A stretch of 64,000 bases of DNA from Xylanimicrobium pachnodae JCM 13526 = NBRC 107786. Lineage in GTDB: Bacteria > Actinomycetota > Actinomycetes > Actinomycetales > Cellulomonadaceae. The notes below the pieces were generated by a model. That model worked only from the letters and a program-made list of their open reading frames with translations, was not told the DNA's origin and searched no databases. The number at the start of each line of letters is the position of its first letter. Position 1 is the stretch's first letter. The position numbers and the translations under genes were made by a program. Where the stretch lies: contig BCWJ01000007.1 in the NCBI GenBank assembly GCA_001592145.1, positions 1-64,000 on the forward strand, read 5' to 3'. Shown piece after piece: positions 26,677 to 35,355 of this stretch.

Positions 26677-27086
26677 CCCGACACCGCCTCACGGTCCATC
26701 GCGGCCGTCGCAGTGACGTGCGGATCCCATCCGGGCATGAGCGAGTTGACCCGCACCGAGACGGTGATCGTGACGGTCCGCGGCGTCTGAGAACCCGTCA
26801 CGGCCGCCCGGTCGAGGGCCATCGCCGATGCGTCGGCGAGTCCCTGCGCGGCGGCGATCCCGCCATCGAGGGTCCCGCGTTCGCCTGCCGCGACCTGGAC
26901 TCCTTGCTCTGCGGCGGCGTGCGCCGCCGTCCTGCCCATGTAGAGGAGCGCCGCTTGGACGCCCAGGAACATCAGGGCGAGGACGACCGGCATGACGATG
27001 GCCGCCTCGAGCGAGGCCGATCCGCGCTCGCCAGGGCTCGAGCGCGGCGGCCCGGCTACGTGGCGAGGCTGCGGACGACGGTTCAT
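26673..27086 (-). CDS. TadE-like pseudopilin
   Basis: A 137-residue protein starting at ATG 27086, three bases after the Flp-like gene. The prepilin motif G/SASLE, with +5 glutamate, is followed by a hydrophobic helix (AAIVMPVVLALMFLGVQAALLY), the classic TadE layout (E-x-A-xxxP). The C-terminal part is Ala/Val-rich. The stop overlaps the second TadE-like gene. It is probably a minor pilin that primes assembly of the Flp fibre. Confidence 0.82.
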   Translation of the reverse strand: MNRRPQPRHVAGPPRSSPGERGSASLEAAIVMPVVLALMFLGVQAALLYMGRTAAHAAAEQGVQVAAGERGTLDGGIAAAQGLADASAMALDRAAVTGSQTPRTVTITVSVRVNSLMPGWDPHVTATAAMDREAVSG

Positions 27087-27088
27087 GG

Positions 27089-27295
27089 TCAGGTGATCCC
27101 CTTGGACCGGTTGAGCACCGCGTTCGCGATGACGGCCATCAGCCCGATGGCGATGATGATCACCGCGGCGGCGATGATGACCTCCTCCAGGCTGCGGCCC
27201 TGCTCGTCGCTCCAGTCGCGGCCCGTGACGCGCTTCTTGATGCCGACGGCGAGGGTCACGCCCATGAGGTAGGCGGTGGCGAGGATCTTGCTCAT
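27089..27295 (-). CDS. Flp-like major prepilin
   Basis: A 68-residue protein. A basic leader of about 32 residues ends in a glycine followed by RSLEE, placing glutamate at +5. The hydrophobic helix VIIAAAVIIIAIGLMAVI and a short tail follow. Size, leader and helix match Flp/class IVb prepilins, which TadV-type peptidases trim. It lies between the TadC-like gene and the TadE-like genes, where the major pilin of the locus is expected. The mature pilin would be only about 36 residues. Confidence 0.8.
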   Translation of the reverse strand: MSKILATAYLMGVTLAVGIKKRVTGRDWSDEQGRSLEEVIIAAAVIIIAIGLMAVIANAVLNRSKGIT

Positions 27296-27348
27296 GACGG
27301 TTCTCTTCCTTCGTGGGTGCTGCTGGTTCGCAGGCCGCTGGCCTGGTG

Positions 27349-28260
27349 TTACGCACCTCCCGTCAGCTGGAGCAGGGCGGGGACGACGAGGATGACGAGG
27401 AACACGACTGAGAGCAGCCCCATCGGCATGCCCATGCGCTGTCCCGCGGCGTTGGCCCGGGTGGTCTCGGCCGAGAGCATCGCGGCGCGCAAGCCTTCGG
27501 ATCGAGCACGCAGCTGCGTGAAGACCTGGGATCCCTCCTTGGTCAGGCGCATGACGTCGGCGAGGTCGTCGAGGTCGGGCAGTCCGAGCTCGTCGGCGAG
27601 TCCGTGGAGCGCGTCCCACGGGGCGACACCGGACCATCGCGACCGGGCGAGTTCCTCCCCGACGCGCCGGAACACCCAGTTCCGGCCGACCTGCGCGGCG
27701 AGTTCCATCGCTTGCCTGCTTGCGGAGCCGCCGAGGCGTTCGAGGGCGACCAGATCGGAGTAGGCGCCGAGCGCGAGGTTGAACTCACGGCGGGCCTTGC
27801 GCGCGTCGTCGCGCACGGTCTTGTCGGGTAGGAAGAACAGGAAGACGGCCAGCGCGAGCGATCCCGCCATCGGAACGAGGACCGGGAACGACAGTCCGAC
27901 GAAGGACAGGACGTAGGTGCCGATCGGGATGATGAGCAGGCCGGTCACCGCGTAGAGGAGCTTGTTGCCGTAGTGGCGGTGCAGCGGGATCCGCAGCAGC
28001 GCCAGCTCGCGGGTCGGCGTCCTGACCCACCAGGCGGCCGGAAGCGCCCGCAGACCCCAGACGCCGATCCGCTCGGTCGCATTCGTGGTCGTGGTCGCGG
28101 CGGCCAGCGTCGCGGCCCGCTCGCGCACACCCTCGGGCGAGAGCCTGCGGACGACGTCGACAGGGTCCGGGCGCACGGGCACGAGACGCCACAGCAGGAG
28201 CGCAGCGCCGAACCCGGCAAGGAGACCGCCGAGCAATGCGAACTGGAGTCCCGTCGTCAT
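27349..28260 (-). CDS. tadC: TadC-like inner-membrane platform protein
   Basis: A 303-residue membrane protein of the GspF/TadC superfamily. It has an N-terminal helix (LQFALLGGLLAGFGAALLLW), a paired helix region around 105-150 and a C-terminal helix. The cytoplasmic domain between them shows the conserved 'LGAYSDLVALERLGG' and 'LxDLADVMRLTKEGSQVFTQLRARSEGLR' pattern. The start at 28260 overlaps the stop of the TadB-like gene (ATGA). With TadB it forms the platform on which the TadA ATPase drives pilin polymerisation. Confidence 0.85.
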   Translation of the reverse strand: MTTGLQFALLGGLLAGFGAALLLWRLVPVRPDPVDVVRRLSPEGVRERAATLAAATTTTNATERIGVWGLRALPAAWWVRTPTRELALLRIPLHRHYGNKLLYAVTGLLIIPIGTYVLSFVGLSFPVLVPMAGSLALAVFLFFLPDKTVRDDARKARREFNLALGAYSDLVALERLGGSASRQAMELAAQVGRNWVFRRVGEELARSRWSGVAPWDALHGLADELGLPDLDDLADVMRLTKEGSQVFTQLRARSEGLRAAMLSAETTRANAAGQRMGMPMGLLSVVFLVILVVPALLQLTGGA

Positions 28261-29123
28261 CAGACTGCCCCGTCGTTCAGGAACCTCGGCAAGCGCTCCC
28301 CCTTGGCCAGCGAGCGAAGCCAGGTCAGGAGCAGAACGAACAGTCCGAGCAGGAACGTCAGGACCAGCTGGCCGAACGGCGTGCGGTACGGGGCGACGTA
28401 CTGGTCCGCGAAGATGAACAGGTAGCCCAGCACCGACAGCATGACGATCGTGATCCACCGGGCGGTCGTGCGGGGCTTGGCCCGGTCGGCCTCGATCGCA
28501 CGCCGCGCGCGGACGTCGGCAGCGACGGACTCAGCGAGTGAGTTGAGGACGGTCACCAGGCCCTGGCCGCGACGTCGAGCCCCCAGGATGAGGAACGCGG
28601 CGACCATGTCACCGGTGGCGTCGTCGATGTCGTCAGCGAAGGCGCGCAGCGCCTCCTCCGTGCCGACGCGTGCCCGCAGTCGTGCGACGAGAGCGGTCAC
28701 CTCGGGCCGGATGGGGTCCGGTGCGGAGCGCAGCGTCGCACGGATGGCCTCTTCGAGGCTGACGCCGACGGTGAGGACGCCGGCCATGCCGCGGGTCCAC
28801 TCCTCCAGCGCTTCGATCCGGTCGATGCGGTCGACCGACCCGGGCGCGGAGAGCAGGACCGGGATCCCGGGAACGGCGATCGGTGCGACGACGACAGCGA
28901 TGGCCCATCCGGTGAGCAGCCAGACGGCGATCCCCACGGCGAGGCCAACGGGGATGAGGACCTTCGTCCGGCGGGTGACGCGGTGCCAGCGGTACATCCG
29001 GGGCGTCCGACGTGCCCTGGTCGGCGCGGGTTCGCGCGGCACCTGGGGAATGAGACCGACGACGATGCCGATGAGTCCGGCGACGACGAGCATGCCCCCG
29101 AGGGCAGGAATGATCAGCGGCAT
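28260..29123 (-). CDS. tadB: TadB-like inner-membrane platform protein
   Basis: A 287-residue membrane protein. It has an N-terminal helix (IIPALGGMLVVAGLIGIVVGL), a helix pair around 52-90 and a GspF-like cytoplasmic domain with 'EALEEWTRGMAGVLTVGVSLEEAI' and 'GDMVAAFLILGARRRGQGLVTVLNSLA'. C-terminal helices include TARWITIVMLSVLGYLFIF. The start is fixed by an ATGA overlap with tadA. It is the partner of the TadC-like protein. Confidence 0.85.
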   Translation of the reverse strand: MPLIIPALGGMLVVAGLIGIVVGLIPQVPREPAPTRARRTPRMYRWHRVTRRTKVLIPVGLAVGIAVWLLTGWAIAVVVAPIAVPGIPVLLSAPGSVDRIDRIEALEEWTRGMAGVLTVGVSLEEAIRATLRSAPDPIRPEVTALVARLRARVGTEEALRAFADDIDDATGDMVAAFLILGARRRGQGLVTVLNSLAESVAADVRARRAIEADRAKPRTTARWITIVMLSVLGYLFIFADQYVAPYRTPFGQLVLTFLLGLFVLLLTWLRSLAKGERLPRFLNDGAV

Positions 29124-30691
29124 CAGGCGGCCCCCCGCTGTCCGGTCTCGCCGAGGAACCCGTCGATGTCGAAGCCGTACCGCTCCAGGTAGCGAAGCTC
29201 GTCGGGATAGGTCCCGGTGAGGCCCGGTCCGCCCGCGGGGTTCGGGGTGACGATGTGCGTCGTCGCGTACCCGCGGGCCTGCTCGCCCGGCACTACGTGG
29301 AGGATCTCGGAGACCCACCGGTGCTTGCGCCACTCGTCCTGGCCGATCGGCACGAACTCCAGGTGGACGTGCACGATGAGGTCGAGGGCGTCAGCGAGCT
29401 TCTCTGTGACGACGTCCTTCGCGACGCCCGCCTGCATCGCGCAGGTGACGAGCTTGCGCATGACGGCCTCGCCGTTGCGGGCGTGCGTCGTCGACAAAGA
29501 CCCCGCGCCCGACTCCATCGCCTCGATCATCTGCCACACCTCGGCACCGCGGACCTCACCGACGATCTGCCGGGTGAGGTTCATGCGGTACGAGTCGCGC
29601 ATGGTCTCGCCCATCGTGTACTCGCCGGCGCGGTGCCCCCCGGCGTCCGTCTCGCCCGATCCGTCGCGTGACTCGAACGGGAAGACGAACGGGTGGAGGT
29701 CACGCATCTCGTGCATGAGGAGCTCGTACTCGGTCTCGAAGGTGCCGATCCTCTCGTGCGGCGGGATCTCGTTGCAGAGCGCTCGCATGAGCGTGGTCTT
29801 GCCCGCGCCCTGCTCCCCCGCGACGACGATCGACAGGCCGGCCTTGACCGCTGCCGACAGGAAAGACGCCTGATGGCCGGTCAGCAGGTCCGTCGCGACG
29901 AGGTCGTCGAGAGTCACGCGGACCAGCCGGTGTCGGCGGATGACGGCGACCGGGTAGGGCGTGATCCACGCGGCGGCGGCGAGGCGCGATCCGTCGTCGA
30001 GGCGCATGTGGAGCGTCGGCGACGCGGCCGAGAAGCTGCGCGGGTTGGACTCTGACCGCGTCGCGAGAAACTGGAGGAAGTCGACGAGCTCGGCATCGGA
30101 GTCGGCGACCGGGTCGACGCGAACCATGAGGCCATCGGCCTTCTCGAGCCAGACGGACTCGGCGCCCATGATGATGATGTTCTCCACCGTGTCGTCGTCG
30201 ACGAGCGGCTGAAGGCGGCCCAGGCCGAAGAGCGCGTTGAACACCGCATCGGCGAGCGACGCCTGGTCGGCCATGCTCCACGGGGTCTCCCCGTCGTGAA
30301 TGCGCTCGGCCGCCGTGGACGCCAGGAGTTCCTGGATGATCGCGCGGCCCCGCTCCCGGTCGGCGTCGAGGTCCTGCCCTCGTTCCTCCCCGAGGGAGGC
30401 CATGAGGAGTTCGGAGGCCTGCGCCCGCAGCGAGGCGACGAGTTTCCAGTCGACGGTCGCTGTCCGGCGACGTTCGGGCACGGCGGGGGCGTTCCGCTCC
30501 ACGGGAACCGTGGGCATGACCTCGCTGTGGTGCTCACTGGCGACGGCGGCACCGGCGTCCGACGGGATCGGACCGGCCAGTGCGTGCGGTCCGATCCGCC
30601 GATGGCCGTTGCTCGACGCAGGCGGGGCCGTGTCAGCGGACGACGCCTGAAAGATCGGCAGGTCGGTGGGGTCAGGGAGGTTATCGGTCAC
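29123..30691 (-). CDS. tadA: TadA/CpaF-type secretion ATPase
   Basis: A 522-residue VirB11-superfamily ATPase. The start is GTG 30691, overlapping the stop of the TadZ-like gene (GTGA). The N-terminal domain is about residues 60-200; the ATPase core carries Walker A GEQGAGKTT at about 289-297. An Asp box region and Walker B-like QIVGEVRGAE follow, then the SLSTTHARNGE histidine motif that marks CpaF/TadA proteins. It powers Flp pilus assembly at the inner membrane. The gene is embedded in an operon coupled by overlapping starts and stops. Confidence 0.93.
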   Translation of the reverse strand: MTDNLPDPTDLPIFQASSADTAPPASSNGHRRIGPHALAGPIPSDAGAAVASEHHSEVMPTVPVERNAPAVPERRRTATVDWKLVASLRAQASELLMASLGEERGQDLDADRERGRAIIQELLASTAAERIHDGETPWSMADQASLADAVFNALFGLGRLQPLVDDDTVENIIIMGAESVWLEKADGLMVRVDPVADSDAELVDFLQFLATRSESNPRSFSAASPTLHMRLDDGSRLAAAAWITPYPVAVIRRHRLVRVTLDDLVATDLLTGHQASFLSAAVKAGLSIVVAGEQGAGKTTLMRALCNEIPPHERIGTFETEYELLMHEMRDLHPFVFPFESRDGSGETDAGGHRAGEYTMGETMRDSYRMNLTRQIVGEVRGAEVWQMIEAMESGAGSLSTTHARNGEAVMRKLVTCAMQAGVAKDVVTEKLADALDLIVHVHLEFVPIGQDEWRKHRWVSEILHVVPGEQARGYATTHIVTPNPAGGPGLTGTYPDELRYLERYGFDIDGFLGETGQRGAA

Positions 30692-31482
30692 GACAGGCTC
30701 CCCTCGGGGATAAGGCCCAGGTCGGCACGAGTGGCAGTGACCATGGTGGCGATGGACTGGGTCGCGGCCCGGAGCGACTTGTTGAGGGCCGCGGTCTGGA
30801 ACTTGCGGCCCGCTGCCGCGCCTTCGCTGTAGACGGCGGCGGTATCGGGGTCCCATGCGAGCGACGCGGCGACGGGAACTTGCAGCACCTTCGCCGCCGC
30901 ACGCGCGCCATACGGGCGCCCGTCGCCGATGAGGAGCGCTGCCAGGCTCGCGGCCGCACCAGCCCTTTCGAACCAGGAGAGGACGGTCGGTGCCCACGAG
31001 CTCGCGCCGACAAGAGCGGGCAGGGTCGACCGGGACGCGAGGAGCGCGACATCGGCCGAGGTCAGCAACCGGGTGGGCGACCCGTCGAGGCCGAGCCGCC
31101 CGACGTCGACTATCACGTCCTGGCCGTTGCGCTCCAGCGCCTTGAGCTCCGCCGACAGCGGTTCCCACAACGCGTCGAGGGCCCGAGACTGGAGGTGGTT
31201 GAGAGGCCCGGGCAGGAAGTCGACGGTGGTGCCCGGGAGCCTGAAAACCGAGGCGGGCAGGTCCTCGACCAGGGTCCCGGCGCGCAGCGAGACGGCGAGA
31301 TCCACCACGGTCCGTGTCGTCGGAAGCTCGCCGCCGCGCAGGTAGCCCGCGGGGATGGCGCGCGATCCGGTCGGGTCAGCCTCGACAAGGACGACGGGGC
31401 GTGGCCACGCGAGCGCGAGACCGAGCGCCGTCGTGGTGACACCCGGCGCCCCGCTCGCTGAGGTGATGGCGATCAGTGCCAC
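30688..31482 (-). CDS. tadZ: TadZ/CpaE-like ParA-superfamily protein with degenerate P-loop
   Basis: A 264-residue protein with the ParA/MinD fold. It starts MALIAITSASGAPGVTTTAL, where the deviant Walker A lysines of active MinD proteins are missing (SGAPGVTTT). The switch region DVIVDVGRLG is present. TadZ proteins are known to have such degenerate sites and localise the Tad machinery at the pole. It lies directly upstream of tadA with a GTGA overlap and four bases after the SAF-domain gene. Confidence 0.82.
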   Translation of the reverse strand: MALIAITSASGAPGVTTTALGLALAWPRPVVLVEADPTGSRAIPAGYLRGGELPTTRTVVDLAVSLRAGTLVEDLPASVFRLPGTTVDFLPGPLNHLQSRALDALWEPLSAELKALERNGQDVIVDVGRLGLDGSPTRLLTSADVALLASRSTLPALVGASSWAPTVLSWFERAGAAASLAALLIGDGRPYGARAAAKVLQVPVAASLAWDPDTAAVYSEGAAAGRKFQTAALNKSLRAATQSIATMVTATRADLGLIPEGSLS

Positions 31483-31485
31483 GGG

Positions 31486-32175
31486 TCATCCCTCGTCCGC
31501 CGCGTCGAGCACCACCGCGACCTTTCCCGCCGCGGCCCGGTCAGCCAGGACTGGCGCGTCCGCCTCGGCGACCTGGACGTTGAGGATCGTGTTGCCCGAT
31601 GCTGGGTCGCTCGCGATGCCGACCACCTCGGCGTCCACGGTGTCCGGAGCCTGGGACTCCACCTCGTTGACGCCGCCGACGTGGTCCAGGGTGAGGACCA
31701 CGCGGATCGCGTCCCCCACCCGGACCTGCCCCGCGGGCAGCATCGTGGAGGCGAGGTTGAGGCCGACGACGGATTGACCCGCGGCAGGGATCGCCGTCGT
31801 CGTGAGCTGTTCGGCCGTGACGACGCCTCCGGCGACGAGGTCGAACGCGGCGCGCTGCCCTACGACGTCGTCCATCTGGGACGCCGGGAGCGGGTGCAGG
31901 GCCGGGTCGACGGTGACCCGGACGGTCATGAGGTCCGCGGCGTCGATGACGTCGCCACGCTCGACGGTGGAACGCACCGCGACCACCTCTTGTGCATCGG
32001 AGGCGCCCAGGTAGGTCCACACGGAGACGAGTCCGCCGAGCGCCACCACGGCGATGCCGGCGATCATGAGGATCGGACGTCGTTCCGCTTTCGGTGCAGG
32101 TGCGAACGTGGCCGAAGGGGCGCGCGCGACCGTTTCGCCGGCCTCGCTCTGGGGAGTCTGCGTCGTCGTAGCCAT
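31486..32175 (-). CDS. SAF-domain protein, CpaB/RcpC-like
   Basis: A 229-residue protein: cytoplasmic N-terminal tail, one membrane helix (about 36-58), then an SAF domain (about 66-130, AVRSTVERGDVIDAADLMTVRV ... GQRAAFDLVAGGVVTAEQL) and a beta-rich C-terminal region. SAF domains of this context are CpaB/RcpC pilus-assembly proteins that may contact the cell wall. The start ATG 32175 was chosen over a longer frame because it begins the coding-like sequence. Four bases separate it from tadZ. Confidence 0.82.
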   Translation of the reverse strand: MATTTQTPQSEAGETVARAPSATFAPAPKAERRPILMIAGIAVVALGGLVSVWTYLGASDAQEVVAVRSTVERGDVIDAADLMTVRVTVDPALHPLPASQMDDVVGQRAAFDLVAGGVVTAEQLTTTAIPAAGQSVVGLNLASTMLPAGQVRVGDAIRVVLTLDHVGGVNEVESQAPDTVDAEVVGIASDPASGNTILNVQVAEADAPVLADRAAAGKVAVVLDAADEG

Positions 32176-32233
32176 GCCTTGTTGCCTGTTCTCGACACGA
32201 TCAGATCTGGATCGACCGTAACGGTTGTGTGAT

Positions 32234-32470
32234 TTAGCGCACTTTGGAGCGGGTGAAGGACGGTCCACGTGACGCGAGTCGGCCGCCCACTCGAGCCCGT
32301 GAAAGCCTCGACAAGGCCGTCCGCATCTGACCCGCGAGGTGTTGGTCGAGCGGGCGCGCGGCCATCGGTCCGACGGCAGCGGCCACCCTCGCGGCGTGAG
32401 CGCGCTCGTCGGCAAGACTCGCCTCGGCGATCGAGGCGAGCTGCTCCGGGAGGCTTGCGAGGGCGGTCAC
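32234..32470 (-). CDS. Small basic helical protein
   Basis: A 78-residue protein starting at GTG 32470, overlapping the stop of the DUF4913-like gene (GTGA), which argues that it is real. It is helical, Ala/Arg-rich, with a strongly basic C-terminus (SRARVGGRLASRGPSFTRSKVR). No cysteines or membrane segment. It is not recognised; DNA or membrane-surface binding is possible. It sits between the coupling-protein block and the SAF gene. Confidence 0.6.
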   Translation of the reverse strand: MTALASLPEQLASIAEASLADERAHAARVAAAVGPMAARPLDQHLAGQMRTALSRLSRARVGGRLASRGPSFTRSKVR

Positions 32471-33198
32471 ACCTCTCCCATCGCGGTGCGCGTGTGAACT
32501 GGCTTCGCGATGGGGATGAGTGCCTCGTCGGTCGGCGGCCAGGTCCATCGCTGCCAGATGTGCCCACCCTCCGAAGGTTCCGGGACGTCGCCGGTCGGCC
32601 AGAAGTGCGCCGCATAGTGGGCGCGTCTCGCCGCGACGCGGGCGGGATCCTCGGCGACCGGATCCGCGTGTCCGTACTCGCAATCCCGCGCCCGCCACTC
32701 CGTGTTGAGCCGGACCCGGGTGGCGCCAAGCTGGTTGAGCCAGCGGGCGACCTCGGCCTTGTTGTCCCCCTCGATGCACGCTGCGGTGAAGTGCCGCTCC
32801 AGCGCCCACAGCTCGAAGACGACGGCCGGGTGCCTCGACCAGCATGGAGTTAGGACCTCGTGCATGGCGAACACCGCGCACAGCCACTCGACGAACCGGT
32901 CAAGGCGCTGCATCGCCGCGGTGCGCGTCGCGTCCGCGGCGTCCATCCACGAGAACACGCCTGGGTCGGACGAGATCGGGAACATCGCTTCGACCTGGGC
33001 CTGCCGTGCGTTCGTTCGCCGTCGGGCCTGGGGCCGGCGTGCCGCATCGGCGAGCGCCGTCGCCGCGTCGTGGGCGCCGTCGTCGTCCGCTTGCCGAGGC
33101 TGCGGCGGGCGACTGACCCGGGAGATCGCCGCGGCGGCGATGCGCGCACCGTCGCCCGGCGCCGTGTGGACACCCCAGGCTTGCTCGTCGCCGTTCAC
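32467..33198 (-). CDS. DUF4913-like protein
   Basis: A 243-residue protein. The GTG start at 33198 overlaps the stop of the coupling-protein gene (GTGA). After a charged, low-complexity N-terminus there is a domain (about 85-215) with the pattern W-x(n)-LDRFVEWLCAVF, then CWSRHPAVVFELWALERHF and later EWRARDCEYGHADP. I match this to DUF4913, which is common beside T4CP genes in actinobacterial elements. A 'WQRWTWPP' segment follows near the end. Function unknown; physical coupling to the T4CP gene suggests a partner of the coupling protein or relaxosome. Confidence 0.68.
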   Translation of the reverse strand: MNGDEQAWGVHTAPGDGARIAAAAISRVSRPPQPRQADDDGAHDAATALADAARRPQARRRTNARQAQVEAMFPISSDPGVFSWMDAADATRTAAMQRLDRFVEWLCAVFAMHEVLTPCWSRHPAVVFELWALERHFTAACIEGDNKAEVARWLNQLGATRVRLNTEWRARDCEYGHADPVAEDPARVAARRAHYAAHFWPTGDVPEPSEGGHIWQRWTWPPTDEALIPIAKPVHTRTAMGEV

Positions 33199-35141
33199 CC
33201 GCACCCCTCCCCGAGCGGGTGCGTGAGGACCTCGGCCGGGTGGTCGTCGTGCCACGACTTGCATGCCTTGACGTGGTCTGCGTGCGGGCCGAACCACCAG
33301 GGGACCAGGTCTACGAGCATCGGCCGCATGCCGGTCTCGATCACGAGCGCGAGGCCCTTGGGCAGGCGGCGGGTCTCCCCCGGGTCGACGGTTGCCTGCT
33401 GGGAGATTTGCGACTGCCACTGCCGTTCGAACGGTCGGGCGTTCGAGTACGACGCCGACGTCGTCTTGCGGTCCTCGGAGCCCAGCGTCTGCGAAAGCGC
33501 ACCAAGCAGCTCGGGCGCCTTGACGCCTTGGAGGAGAACGTTGGCGCAGTTGGCCCAGATGGTCTCCTCAACCTCGTCGCCATAGGCGTCCTGGCCCTGC
33601 GAGCGGGACTGGAAGAAGGCGACCAGGTGGACGCCCTCGCCCGAGCCGGCAGAACTCATGCGTGCGGCACCCGGCCAGGGGTGGATGTTCGCGAGTTCGT
33701 CGAGAATGAGGGAAAGCGGCGGGTCGAGGCGTCCGCCCGGCGACCGCTGGCTCAGTTCGTGTGCGACGTCGCACACGTGGTCGAGGAACAGCGAGTAGAA
33801 GATCCCCACGCTGCCCGAGGTCTCGTTCACGGTGTTCGTGCCGGCGGAGATCATGTAGCAGGTGCCGCCGCCGCGGAGGAACGCCTCCGTGTCGAACGTG
33901 CCGTTCGCGGGCCGGCCAGCGTCGTCGGTGAGGCGCACGTCCAGGCGGGCGCGAACGTTCGGGTCCATGAGCGGGACGAACGCGTTCTCGACGCCGAACC
34001 ACTTGTTCGCCTTCATCCGGACTTCCTCGCCCATGACGTAGCGGATGGTCGTGTGCCAGTCGACGCGCTCCCCCTGCGCCGGGGTCTGCTGAGAGGCACG
34101 TTCGAGGATCTGCATGGCTTCCTTGCAGGCGTCCGGGCTGCGCGACCACCGGTAGACGTCGGCGATGGTGCGCCCGGAGATCGCCGCCGCGTAGAGCAAC
34201 GCCATCACGATGCCGCCGGCCGACGTCGCCCACACCGCGTTCTCTCCACCCAGGCCGGACGAGCCGACGAGCAGCTTCGCCCGCTTCATTGCCACCTTGG
34301 GGATGTGGCAGCCCTCCAACGGGCTCCACCTGATGGTGTGTGGGCGGCCACCTGACTCTTCAAGGTTGAACACTTCGACCGGGCCGCGACAGGCACGGCA
34401 GGCGGAGGTGGCTTCGAGGTTGTCGGTCCTCGTGGACGTCGTGACCACCGCCCCGGGCGCGGCGAGTATGAACGGCGTGACGACGTTGACACCCTTGCCG
34501 GAGCGGGCCGGGCCGAGGACGTATACCGGCCGCTCGATGCCGAGCCAGACCTCCTCGCCGTAGGTATGGCCCAGGAGGAACGCGACATCCTCGGGCTGGA
34601 TCGCGCGGCCAGCTTCACGGGCCGTGGCGGTCCACGCGGGGCGCGTCGTCGCCACAGTGTCGAGGTGGACGCGCGCGCCCACGTGCGTCGCGACCTCCCG
34701 GCCCCGTGCGAACCCGTCGCGGGCAAGCATCTGGTGACGTAGTCGCTTGTCGGAGCGCCGATAGTCGATCCACCACCAGGCGGCCAGTGCGGATGCCGCG
34801 ACACCCGGGACGGCGAGCAGGGCGAACACAGCAAGCGTCCACGGTCCGACGACGGACGTCGCGATCACGGCGACGACGGCGAACGCGAGCCATGCGATAC
34901 CGACCGTCTGTCCGACGTCGGTATCGGTAACACGGGCGATGCGCGGGTAGATCGAGCCATAGCGTCGCAACCACCAGGCCAAGCGCGTGGAGCGAATGCG
35001 ATGCTCGAGCCGCGCAATCCAGGAGGGTCGAGGCTCAGCGGCGAGCCCATCGGCGCCATCAGGTTCAACGAGGATCCGACGCTCGGCAGCGCTGGCCCCG
35101 AAGCTAGCTCGCCGACGAGGCGCGTGTTGCTGTGTGGTCAT
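33195..35141 (-). CDS. Type IV coupling protein (VirD4/TraG family)
   Basis: A 648-residue membrane ATPase. The N-terminus has a basic region and two membrane helices (about 78-124). The motor follows, with Walker A GPARSGKG at about 208-215 and Walker B LSLILDELANIHPW near 478. VirD4 family marks 'GSSGLGGENAVWATSAGGIV' and 'FFQSRSQGQDAYG' are present. It delivers the relaxase-DNA complex to the secretion channel. It is the first gene of the minus-strand operon running down through the Tad genes. The 214 bases to 35356 separate it from the divergent dynamin cassette. Confidence 0.93.
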   Translation of the reverse strand: MTTQQHAPRRRASFGASAAERRILVEPDGADGLAAEPRPSWIARLEHRIRSTRLAWWLRRYGSIYPRIARVTDTDVGQTVGIAWLAFAVVAVIATSVVGPWTLAVFALLAVPGVAASALAAWWWIDYRRSDKRLRHQMLARDGFARGREVATHVGARVHLDTVATTRPAWTATAREAGRAIQPEDVAFLLGHTYGEEVWLGIERPVYVLGPARSGKGVNVVTPFILAAPGAVVTTSTRTDNLEATSACRACRGPVEVFNLEESGGRPHTIRWSPLEGCHIPKVAMKRAKLLVGSSGLGGENAVWATSAGGIVMALLYAAAISGRTIADVYRWSRSPDACKEAMQILERASQQTPAQGERVDWHTTIRYVMGEEVRMKANKWFGVENAFVPLMDPNVRARLDVRLTDDAGRPANGTFDTEAFLRGGGTCYMISAGTNTVNETSGSVGIFYSLFLDHVCDVAHELSQRSPGGRLDPPLSLILDELANIHPWPGAARMSSAGSGEGVHLVAFFQSRSQGQDAYGDEVEETIWANCANVLLQGVKAPELLGALSQTLGSEDRKTTSASYSNARPFERQWQSQISQQATVDPGETRRLPKGLALVIETGMRPMLVDLVPWWFGPHADHVKACKSWHDDHPAEVLTHPLGEGCG

Positions 35142-35355
35142 CTCGCCACCTCCGACGGTCCTGACCTGCTGTCACAGGCTCCACGGACCACATCGACCCT
35201 GGTCAAGCAACTCCGCCCGCGATACCTCAGCCACGTCGCGATACCGATCCGGCGGCGCCACGCACTGAGCGCCACCTGAGGTCGCAACCAGTCACGGACA
35301 GGTCGCCACAAGAGAATGGCGTCTCGACATCGATGGCGAGCGGACGGAGATCTGT
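35142..35355. promoter_or_regulatory. Divergent intergenic region between coupling protein and GTPase cassette
   Basis: About 214 bases that must hold the start signals for both the minus-strand transfer/pilus operon and the plus-strand five-gene cassette. No convincing -35/-10 pair stands out and no large dyad was found. The plus-strand start at 35356 has a GGAG eight bases upstream. Sequence composition shifts from very GC-rich to moderately GC-rich across this region, so the cassette border is near here. Confidence 0.4.

Noticed and set aside
29123-31168. A TadA version with 159 extra N-terminal residues
   Set aside because: The extension runs opposite in frame to the TadZ-like gene; the GTG at 30691 overlapping its stop is the better start.
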